From NCBI GenBank assembly GCA_017504325.1, contig JAFVRL010000331.1, positions 1-8,688 of the forward strand: 8,688 bases of DNA, given 5' to 3'. Both the position numbers and the translations under genes were made by a program. This stretch comes from Lentisphaeria bacterium (GTDB taxonomy: Bacteria; Verrucomicrobiota; Lentisphaeria; Victivallales; UBA1829). The notes under the pieces are model-generated. The model was not told the DNA's origin. It saw only the letters and a program-made list of their open reading frames with translations, and made no database searches. Positions 1-5,448 of the stretch are shown here, piece after piece (positions within the stretch are counted from its first letter, which is position 1; the number at the start of each line of letters is the position of its first letter).

Positions 1-126
1 CATTCCAAGCGTGCAGATCAGGTGTCCCCGGTAGCGCAGGGACATAAGGCTTTTAAACGGAACAAAAAAAACGAAAATCGAGGCGAAACTTATGAAAGTA
101 AGAGCGTCAATCAAACGCAGGTGTGA
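1..126 (+). CDS. Possible C-terminal tail of an upstream protein (5' end outside window)
   Basis: The frame beginning at base 1 is open from the window edge to a TGA at 124-126. It encodes 41 residues, starting HSKRADQVSPVAQGHKAF and rich in Lys, Arg and Asn. The other two forward frames stop early, at 32-34 and 45-47. Codon choice looks ordinary for this genome, and a basic tail would suit the end of SecY, which often lies upstream of rpmJ. I see no family motif, however. This frame would also overlap rpmJ by 35 bases, which is unusual for such a short tail. The true upstream gene may instead end at 32-34 or 45-47. SecY is a guess from position only. Confidence 0.3.
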   Translation, partial: HSKRADQVSPVAQGHKAFKRNKKNENRGETYESKSVNQTQV

Positions 127-208
127 ACACTGCCAGATAATCAAACGTAAAGGCTCGATCCGCGTGATCTGCGCACGGAATCCGCGCCACAAACAGAAAC
201 AAGGCTAA
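92..208 (+). CDS. rpmJ: 50S ribosomal protein L36, zinc-binding (C+) form
   Basis: This 38-residue protein of the large ribosomal subunit has the normal L36 length. It shows the zinc-ribbon ligands of the C+ type: Cys11, Cys14, Cys27 and His33 (C-x2-C-x12-C-x5-H). The start MKVRASIKRRCEHCQ and the core RVICARNPRHKQ are typical of the family. A GAGG at 80-83 lies eight bases before the ATG. The stop codon overlaps the ribosome binding site of rpsM, so the two are probably translationally coupled. The position directly before rpsM is the usual one in alpha operons. Because the zinc ligands are intact, this is not the zinc-independent paralogue induced under zinc starvation. Confidence 0.97.
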   Translation: MKVRASIKRRCEHCQIIKRKGSIRVICARNPRHKQKQG

Positions 209-220
209 AGGAGACCGCAA

Positions 221-649
221 ATGCCCAGAATCATTGGAGTTGACATCCCGGCGAACAAGCGCATCGAATTTGCGCTCCGGTACATCTACGGAATCGGTCC
301 TGCAGTTGCAGCCGAAATCGTCAAACGTGCAAATATCGATCCCAACATCAAAGCCAGCCAGCTTACGGACGAAAATATTGCCGCAATCACAACTATGCTT
401 CAGAATGACTTTGTCGTGGAAGGTGACCTGAGACGTCAGCTTGCACAGGACATCCGCCGTCTGCAGTCCATCAACAGTTATCGCGGCATCCGTCACCGCA
501 AGGGACTTCCCTGCCACGGTCAGCGTACCCGTACAAATGCCCGTACCAGAAAAGGTAAAAAGGTCACAGTGGGTGCTATCCGCGATAAAACGCAGCGTAA
601 GATCGAAAAGAGCAGTGCCGCAGCTCCCGCAGCAGCAGGCAAGAAATAA
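221..649 (+). CDS. rpsM: 30S ribosomal protein S13, with extended C-terminal tail
   Basis: S13 sits in the head of the small subunit, and its basic C-terminal tail reaches the decoding-site tRNAs and the subunit bridges. The N-terminal helix-turn region begins MPRIIGVDIPANKRIEFAL, followed by YIYGIG at 21-26. The signature GLPCHGQRTRTNARTRKG lies at 95-112. The family is usually about 118-125 residues, while this protein has 142. The surplus is a tail after residue 112 that is first basic (VGAIRDKTQRKIEK) and then Ala/Pro-rich (SSAAAPAAAGKK). The start is fixed by AAAGGAG at 207-213, seven bases upstream, which overlaps the rpmJ stop. The next gene is rpsK, 42 bases on. Confidence 0.97.
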   Translation: MPRIIGVDIPANKRIEFALRYIYGIGPAVAAEIVKRANIDPNIKASQLTDENIAAITTMLQNDFVVEGDLRRQLAQDIRRLQSINSYRGIRHRKGLPCHGQRTRTNARTRKGKKVTVGAIRDKTQRKIEKSSAAAPAAAGKK

Positions 650-691
650 TCTTATAGCAGCATAACAACAATAAAAAGGCTTTGAATAAAC

Positions 692-1132
692 ATGGCTGAA
701 GAAATAAAAGAACAAGCTGTTGCAGCTCCCGCAGCCGAAACTGCTGCTCCTGCTGTTGCAGAAAAACGGAAAAAAGGCGGTCGCCACGTTCCCTCCGGGA
801 TCGCATTCATTCTTGCTACTTTCAACAATACTAAAGTGACTTTCACCGACCTTCACGGTAATGTTCTCTGCTGGTCCACCAGCGGAAAGAACGGCTTTAA
901 AGGTTCCAGAAAGAGTACCGCTTATGCCGCACAGGTTGTGGCAGCTGATGCCGCCAAAAAGGCAGAAGCTTTGGGAATGAAAGAAGTGGAAGTGCGTGTC
1001 AACGGACCCGGAGCCGGCCGCGAATCCGCCGTGAGAGGTATTGCCTCCACCGGTATTGAGATCAACGCGATCAAGGACATCACACCCGTTCCCCATAACG
1101 GATGCCGTCCTCCCAAAAGACGCCGTGTCTGA
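692..1132 (+). CDS. rpsK: 30S ribosomal protein S11, with Ala/Pro-rich N-terminal extension
   Basis: S11 is a platform protein of the small subunit that contacts 16S rRNA near the Shine-Dalgarno-binding region. The conserved body starts near residue 36 (GIAFILATFNNTKVTFTD). It continues through GFKGSRKSTAYAAQ (68-81) and VNGPGAGRESAVRG (103-116) to the invariant end HNGCRPPKRRRV. Residues 1-35 form an acidic then Ala/Pro-rich extension (AAPAAETAAPAVAEKRKKGG). This is longer than the usual short Lys/Arg-rich lead, which is why the protein has 146 residues rather than about 125-130. The ribosome binding site is modest (AAGG at 675-678). A start inside the extension is not excluded, but the upstream frame uses normal codons and no better internal start is evident. 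Confidence 0.96.
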   Translation: MAEEIKEQAVAAPAAETAAPAVAEKRKKGGRHVPSGIAFILATFNNTKVTFTDLHGNVLCWSTSGKNGFKGSRKSTAYAAQVVAADAAKKAEALGMKEVEVRVNGPGAGRESAVRGIASTGIEINAIKDITPVPHNGCRPPKRRRV

Positions 1133-1142
1133 TCTTCCTCAG

Positions 1143-1175
1143 TGGTGCCGGTGTTCCTGAAGAATACCGGCAGGA
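1143..1175 (+). promoter_or_regulatory. Intercistronic hairpin between rpsK and rpoA
   Basis: TGCCGGTGTT (1146-1155) pairs with AATACCGGCA (1163-1172). This gives ten base pairs, including one G-U, around a seven-base loop CCTGAAG. The following bases (GGATCTTACTTTTACTATTC) lack a clean run of T, so it is not a standard terminator. A partial attenuator, an RNA processing or stability element, or a protein-binding site are all possible. It lies in the 89-base spacer just ahead of the rpoA ribosome binding site. Confidence 0.55.
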
Positions 1176-1221
1176 TCTTACTTTTACTATTCGATAACAA
1201 CTTTACTGGAGGATTAAAAAC

Positions 1222-2250
1222 ATGGCTGCCGTACCAGCATTTCCCATGCCGGAATCGCTTGTGATGGAGGAAAGCTCCTCTACACTTACTTATGCGAAGT
1301 TTACTGCTGCCCCGTTCCAGAGCGGATTCGGGCAGACTATCGGCAATGCGCTCCGCAGAGTGCTTCTTTCTTCACTGGAAGGATCTGCAATCTCCGCTGT
1401 CCGTATTGACGGTATTTCCCATGAATTTACCACCATGCCTGATGTTGTGGAAGATATCACAGAGATCGTCCTCAACCTGAAAGGCGTGAAGTTCAATCTG
1501 CATAACACCGATCAGCCCAAAACATTTGAGATCAAAAAGAGTGTGGCGGGTCCTGTGACTGCCGGTGATATCATCACTGACGGTACTGTTGAAGTCCTGA
1601 ATCCGGATCATGTGATCTGTCATCTTGACAAGGACATCAATTTCCGTGCAGAGATCGAGATCTCCAAGGGTCGCGGCTGGCGTCCTGCAGAAAAGAACAA
1701 ACGCCCGGATCATCCTGAAGGAACGATCCCGGTGGACAGTCTTTTCAGTCCTGTTGTTCATGTCAGTTACAGCGTGGGTGCAGCCCGCGTGGGTGAAGAG
1801 ACTGAAATGGACTCCCTCGTTCTCGAAGTGGAGACTGACGGTCGTATCGCTCCCAAAGATGCACTTGAGAAAGCTGCTGTGATCCTGAAAGACCATCTGC
1901 GTCCCTTCCTGGGCGATCAGATGGATATGAACGGACCCAAAGGCAAACTTTCCGGAACAGATCTCAAGCTCTATTCCGTGCTGATCCAGGATGTAGAGAT
2001 CCTTGAACTCTCCGTCCGTGCAATGAACTGCCTGAACAATGCCAATATCAAGCTGCTGGGTGAACTTTGCATGAAGTCCGAATCCCGTATGCTGAAATTC
2101 CGCAACTTCGGGAAGAAATCTCTCGAAGAAATCAAAGAAAAACTTTCCGAGAACAATCTTTCGCTGGGCATGACATTCAGCGAAGAACTCTCCAATGCCA
2201 TAACGGCTGAAGCTGACCGCGCGAAAGCCGTCAAGAAAGAGGAGGCATAA
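1222..2250 (+). CDS. rpoA: DNA-directed RNA polymerase subunit alpha
   Basis: The alpha subunit dimerises to nucleate assembly of RNA polymerase, and its C-terminal domain contacts UP-element DNA and activators. The N-terminal domain (about 18-235) contains the dimerisation and assembly motif GFGQTIGNALRRVLLSSLEG at residues 35-54. Further signatures follow: GPVTAGDI (110-117), NPDHVICHL (127-135) and the insert domain ending near HVSYSV. The C-terminal domain (about 248-317) has LSVRAMNCLNNANIKLLGEL and LKFRNFGKKSLEEIKEKL. Arg266 and Asn269 match E. coli R265 and N268, the main DNA-contacting residues. The length of 342 is close to the family norm of about 310-340. GGAGG at 1208-1212 sits nine bases before the ATG. 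It is followed by rplQ after three bases, the usual order. There is no rpsD upstream, as in Bacillus-type operons. Confidence 0.99.
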   Translation: MAAVPAFPMPESLVMEESSSTLTYAKFTAAPFQSGFGQTIGNALRRVLLSSLEGSAISAVRIDGISHEFTTMPDVVEDITEIVLNLKGVKFNLHNTDQPKTFEIKKSVAGPVTAGDIITDGTVEVLNPDHVICHLDKDINFRAEIEISKGRGWRPAEKNKRPDHPEGTIPVDSLFSPVVHVSYSVGAARVGEETEMDSLVLEVETDGRIAPKDALEKAAVILKDHLRPFLGDQMDMNGPKGKLSGTDLKLYSVLIQDVEILELSVRAMNCLNNANIKLLGELCMKSESRMLKFRNFGKKSLEEIKEKLSENNLSLGMTFSEELSNAITAEADRAKAVKKEEA

Positions 2251-2253
2251 TTT

Positions 2254-2724
2254 ATGCGTCATCTGAGAAACATCTCCAAACTGGGCCGTAACTGCGGACA
2301 CAGAAAAGCCCTGCTTGTGAACCTTGCTTGCTCCATCATCGAGCATGAAGAAGTCCGTACTACCATCAATCGTGCTAAAGAAGTCCGCAAAGTCGTGGAT
2401 CGTCTTATCACCTATGCCAAAAAAGGTACTCCCCATGCCCGCAGACTTGCTGTTGCCCGCGTGAAGGACAATACTCCTTCCGATAAACTGCAGTCCAAGA
2501 AGGCTGTGGTCGCCAAACTGTTTGATGATCTGGCTGTCCGTTATGCTGAACGCAACGGCGGTTACACCCGCATCATCCGTCTGGGCGTCCGCGTCGGCGA
2601 TGCTGCTCCCGCCTGCATCATCAAGCTGGTGGAAGGCGGCAAACCCGCTTCCAAAAAAGCTGCTGCTCCTGCTGCTGATGCAGTTGTTGAAGCTGAAGCA
2701 AAAGTGGAAGAAGCAAAAGCCTGA
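2254..2724 (+). CDS. rplQ: 50S ribosomal protein L17, with Ala/Glu-rich C-terminal tail
   Basis: L17 lies near the peptide-exit side of the large subunit. The family pattern is clear: MRHLRNISKLGRNCGHRKAL at the start, NLACSIIEHEEVRTTI (23-38), KLFDDLAVRYAERNGGYTRI (88-107) and LGVRVGDAAPACIIKLVE near the end of the core. Residues 129-156 form an added low-complexity tail (KKAAAPAADAVVEAEAKVEE) with GCT-rich triplets in the DNA. Similar tails occur on L17 in some phyla. The ATG follows the rpoA stop by three bases. GGAGG at 2241-2245, inside the end of rpoA, serves as its ribosome binding site, so the pair are very probably coupled. It is the last gene before a strong terminator. Confidence 0.98.
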   Translation: MRHLRNISKLGRNCGHRKALLVNLACSIIEHEEVRTTINRAKEVRKVVDRLITYAKKGTPHARRLAVARVKDNTPSDKLQSKKAVVAKLFDDLAVRYAERNGGYTRIIRLGVRVGDAAPACIIKLVEGGKPASKKAAAPAADAVVEAEAKVEEAKA

Positions 2725-2745
2725 TAAGGTTGCTTTATTCAATTC

Positions 2746-2776
2746 AGGGGACGGTCATTTGACCGTCCCTTTTTTT
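2746..2776 (+). terminator. Intrinsic terminator of the alpha operon
   Basis: GGGACGGTC (2748-2756) pairs perfectly with GACCGTCCC (2761-2769) around a four-base ATTT loop. Seven T residues follow at 2770-2776. It lies 21 bases after the rplQ stop, as expected for a Rho-independent terminator that separates this operon from the purF operon. Confidence 0.93.
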
Positions 2777-2832
2777 GTGCCGTAATTCCGGCTCTTTGTT
2801 ATGATATTTACAAAGAAAAAAAAGCACTCCTC

Positions 2833-2861
2833 TTGAAAAAACAGTAAAAGCGTGGTATCTT
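2833..2861 (+). promoter_or_regulatory. Probable sigma-70-type promoter of the purF operon
   Basis: TTGAAA (2833-2838) as -35 is separated by 17 bases from TATCTT (2856-2861) as -10. The latter is preceded by TGG (2853-2855), the extended -10 pattern TGn. Transcription would start near 2868 and give a leader of about 212 bases. The upstream side (2800-2830) is A-rich. TATAAC at 2861-2866 overlaps and could shift the start slightly. Confidence 0.6.
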
Positions 2862-2867
2862 ATAACA

Positions 2868-3079
2868 TTAGAAAGTTTCATTATTTTATAAGAGGGCGTT
2901 CCGGAAATCAATCAAAATATAAACAATAGACCGGGGGTATGTCATACAGCGGGACGCTGTGCTGCAGCCGAAACTGCGATACAGGAAAGTACCACTTGCA
3001 GCCCCAGCCGGGACATTGATTGTTTTGGAGGATTTTTGAAACAGCCTGAATAAATCAATTTATTAGCCGGGAAAATATT
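2868..3079 (+). promoter_or_regulatory. Long, structured 5' leader of purF; class not recognised
   Basis: No gene of normal size fits here, but the region is rich in complementary segments. AAACAAT (2921-2927) pairs with ATTGTTT (3019-3025). Inside that, CCG (2931-2933) pairs with CGG (3009-3011), and GGGGT (2934-2938) with GCCCC (3001-3005). The enclosed part holds hairpin ACAGCG-GGA-CGCTGT (2946-2960) and GCAG-CCGAAA-CTGC (2964-2977), or alternatively GCTGCA (2961-2966) with TGCAGC (2997-3002). AATAAA-TCAA-TTTATT (3049-3064) lies just before the purF start. I compared it by eye with the consensus cores I know for ZTP, PRPP, purine, THF, glycine, SAM, TPP and cobalamin riboswitches and for SRP, RNase P and tmRNA. 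None matched. A regulatory leader or a small RNA of 6S-like rod shape are both open. Confidence 0.5.
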
Positions 3080-4594
3080 ATGGGCGGATTTTTTGGAGTA
3101 GTGGCAGCCACAGACTGCGTCACGGAAGTTTTTTACGGAACAGATTATCATTCACACCTTGGGACCCGCCGCGGCGGGATGGCGGTACAGACAGAGGATG
3201 GCACATTAAAAAGGCGCATCCATGATATTACCAACTCCCAGTTCAAAACAAAATTTGATTCTGTCCTTTCTGAATGGAAAGGCAAGTGTGCCATTGGTAT
3301 CATCAGTGATTTTGAGGATCAGCCGCTTCTGGTCTCCTCCCGTCTGGGAACATACGCCATTGTAACTGTCGGCAAGATCGAAAACATCAAAGAACTTGCA
3401 GAAGAATCCTACAAAACCGGGATCTTCTTTTCCGAGATGAGCGGCGGGGAACTCAATCCCACGGAAATGATCGCTTCTCTCATCAATCAGAAATCCGATA
3501 TTATTGAAGGCATCCAGTATGCCATGGATTCCATCAAGGGTTCCTGCTCTCTCCTTATTATGATCGACGGCAAGATCATTGCCGCCCGGGATAAATACGG
3601 CAGAACTCCCGTTTCCCTTGCCAAACGCAATGTGGATGGAGCTGTGGGGGTATCTATGGAAACAAGTGCCTTCCCCAATCTGGATTTTACATACTTGCGT
3701 GACCTTGGTCCCGGTGAGATCGTTCAGTTGAGTCTGAATGCGATCAAACAGTTGAAGAAACCCGGTGAAATGAATCAGATCTGTTCCTTTTTCTGGGTTT
3801 ATTTCGGTTATCCCTCCTCCAACTTTGAAGGGATCAATACGGAAACCAGCCGTTACCGCAACGGGGAAGGGATCGCCGAAGGGGACGATTATGAAAATAT
3901 CGACTCCATTTGCGGAATACCGGATTCCGGGGTTGCCCATGCCATCGGATATTCCAACGCTTCCGGCAAACCTTATCAGCGCGCTCTTGTGAAATATACC
4001 CCCACCTGGCCCCGTTCTTTCACTCCCCAGAGTCAGGCGGCAAGAAATCTTGTGGCAAAGATGAAACTCATCCCTGTGGAAGAGCAGATCCGGGATAAAA
4101 GACTGCTGTTCCTGGATGATTCCATTGTCCGGGGTACACAGTTCAAGGATATTGCAAGAAGATTGTATGAAAGAGGAGCCAAAGCGGTTCATTTGCGCAG
4201 TGCCTCCCCGCCCATCATGTTCCCCTGTAAATTTCTGAACTTCTCCCGTTCCCGTTCTACTCTTGACCTTGCCGCCCCCCGTGCAGTGGAACTTCTGGAA
4301 GGACATCCTGTGGATGATCCGGAATTGCTGAAAAAGTATATTACTGAAGGAACGGAAGAATATAATGCCATGGTGGAAGTCATCCGCAAGGAGCTGGGGC
4401 TGACCTCTCTGAAGTATCAGACTCTGGATAAACTTATTGCAGCGATCGGTCTGCCCAAAGAGAAGATCTGTACCTATTGTTATGACGGATGTGATCCCAC
4501 TTCCGGCAATTGCCCCATGTGCGAAAAATTGAGAGAGAGTATAAAAAAAGATAACAATACACAGGAAACTGTGAAAAAAGACGGGCAGTCCTGA
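3080..4594 (+). CDS. purF: PurF-like amidophosphoribosyltransferase with degenerate glutaminase domain
   Basis: Canonical PurF makes phosphoribosylamine from PRPP and glutamine, the first committed step of purine synthesis. The C-terminal half is clearly that family: GIPDSGVAHAIGYSNASGKP (279-298), the PRPP loop LLFLDDSIVRGTQ (342-354) and LRSASPPIMFPC (372-383). Cys235, Cys383, Cys464 and Cys467 line up with the four [4Fe-4S] ligands of the B. subtilis enzyme. The N-terminal class II glutaminase fold starts MGGFFGVV instead of (M)CGI/V-xG, so the nucleophile Cys1 is replaced by Gly. HRGQEGAG-like and HNGN-like motifs are also missing (LGTRRGGMA at 27-35, VGKIEN at 97-102). The tail adds Cys471, Cys478 and Cys481. 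An in-frame stop at 3047-3049 leaves no upstream ATG, GTG or TTG. The ribosome binding site is weak (GGGA at 3069-3072). I recall similar MGGFFG proteins in Bacteroidetes and clostridia annotated as PurF; whether they use glutamine or ammonia, I cannot say. Confidence 0.85.
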   Translation: MGGFFGVVAATDCVTEVFYGTDYHSHLGTRRGGMAVQTEDGTLKRRIHDITNSQFKTKFDSVLSEWKGKCAIGIISDFEDQPLLVSSRLGTYAIVTVGKIENIKELAEESYKTGIFFSEMSGGELNPTEMIASLINQKSDIIEGIQYAMDSIKGSCSLLIMIDGKIIAARDKYGRTPVSLAKRNVDGAVGVSMETSAFPNLDFTYLRDLGPGEIVQLSLNAIKQLKKPGEMNQICSFFWVYFGYPSSNFEGINTETSRYRNGEGIAEGDDYENIDSICGIPDSGVAHAIGYSNASGKPYQRALVKYTPTWPRSFTPQSQAARNLVAKMKLIPVEEQIRDKRLLFLDDSIVRGTQFKDIARRLYERGAKAVHLRSASPPIMFPCKFLNFSRSRSTLDLAAPRAVELLEGHPVDDPELLKKYITEGTEEYNAMVEVIRKELGLTSLKYQTLDKLIAAIGLPKEKICTYCYDGCDPTSGNCPMCEKLRESIKKDNNTQETVKKDGQS

Positions 4595-4632
4595 AAAGTT
4601 CTGCTGCAGAAGAAAAAGAAAGGATCATAAAA

Positions 4633-5436
4633 ATGTTGAGGATCATTATTACAGGAGCGGCTGGAAGAATGGGCCGCAGATTTGTTGCCAATATTGCCGA
4701 AGCGGAAGATCTTGTTCTTGCCGGAGCAACAGAATGGAGCGGGTCGGAATTTCTGGGCATGGATGCCGGAAGTGTTGCCGGATGCGGTGAACTGGGAGTA
4801 AAACTTGTACCGGAACTGGACGGGCTTCTTGCCAATGCAGATGCCATGATTGATTTCAGTACCGGTGATGTGGTAGCCAATGCAAAAAAGGCAGCTGCGG
4901 CAGGTATTGCCATTGTCATCGGAACAACCGCCCTTACTGCGGAAGATAAAGCGGAACTGCGTAAACTTGCCGATAACGGGGCAAGGATCGTTCAGACCAC
5001 CAATTACAGTGTGGGAGTGAATCTTCTTTTCCATCTTGCCGCATTGACCACAAAAACTCTTTCCGATGACTTTGATATTGAGATCATTGAAGCACATCAC
5101 AATAAAAAGAAAGACGCTCCCAGCGGAACAGCCGTATCTCTTGCTGAAGTGATCACCGGGGTCAAAAACTGGTCTTACGAAGAAGATGTCCGTCACGGCA
5201 GAAAAGGTATCGTAGGGGCAAGAACGAAGAAAGAGATCGGTATGCATGCTGTCCGCGGCGGAGATATCGTTGGCGACCATACCGTCATGTTTGCCGCTGA
5301 AGGGGAGAGGATCGAACTTACCCACCGTGCTTCCAGCAGAGATACTTTTGTGAAAGGTGCATTGCGTGCCGCCCGTTTCCTCGCTACTGCAAAAAGCGGA
5401 TATTACGACATGCAGGATGTGTTGGGACTTAAATAA
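4633..5436 (+). CDS. dapB: 4-hydroxy-tetrahydrodipicolinate reductase
   Basis: DapB reduces the DapA product with NAD(P)H in the diaminopimelate/lysine pathway, supplying peptidoglycan and protein. Its 267 residues match the family length. The dinucleotide-binding loop is TGAAGRMG (7-14), followed by IDFST (73-77), VIGTT (95-99) and NYSVGVN (124-130). The active-site signature EAHHNKKKDAPSGTA lies at 153-167. His155, His156 and Lys159 correspond to E. coli H159, H160 and K163. RGGDIVGDHTVMF (208-220) and ELTHRASSRDTF close the substrate domain. At the cofactor ribose site, E. coli Glu38-Arg39 is Glu34-Trp35 here. AGGA (4621-4624) stands eight bases before the ATG. The gene starts 38 bases after purF and is followed by a hydrolase gene 12 bases on, so it is almost certainly co-transcribed. 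Confidence 0.97.
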   Translation: MLRIIITGAAGRMGRRFVANIAEAEDLVLAGATEWSGSEFLGMDAGSVAGCGELGVKLVPELDGLLANADAMIDFSTGDVVANAKKAAAAGIAIVIGTTALTAEDKAELRKLADNGARIVQTTNYSVGVNLLFHLAALTTKTLSDDFDIEIIEAHHNKKKDAPSGTAVSLAEVITGVKNWSYEEDVRHGRKGIVGARTKKEIGMHAVRGGDIVGDHTVMFAAEGERIELTHRASSRDTFVKGALRAARFLATAKSGYYDMQDVLGLK

Positions 5437-5448
5437 ATCAGGAGACAA

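Noticed and set aside
107..1096. 329-codon open frame antisense to rpmJ, rpsM and rpsK
   Set aside because: Codon-aligned shadow of rpsM and rpsK, with Cys/Phe/Gly-rich composition typical of reverse translation noise.
2640..2724. Triplet repeat array (GCT-rich) at the end of rplQ as a stand-alone repeat element
   Set aside because: The repetition is imperfect and explained by the Ala-rich L17 tail it encodes.
1372..2742. 456-codon open frame antisense to rpoA and rplQ
   Set aside because: Same codon-aligned shadow effect. It lies opposite two certain genes and shows no family motif.
2868..3079. A known riboswitch (ZTP, PRPP, purine, THF) or RNase P RNA in the purF leader
   Set aside because: Short look-alikes exist (CCGGGGG, GGAAAGTACC), but the conserved cores I know for these classes are not present. 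I left it as unassigned structure.
3080..4594. Pseudogene status for the PurF-like gene because Cys1 is missing
   Set aside because: The frame is intact over 504 codons. The PRPP loop and all Fe-S cysteines are kept, and similar MGGFFG starts are recalled in other lineages, so it is a variant and not decay.
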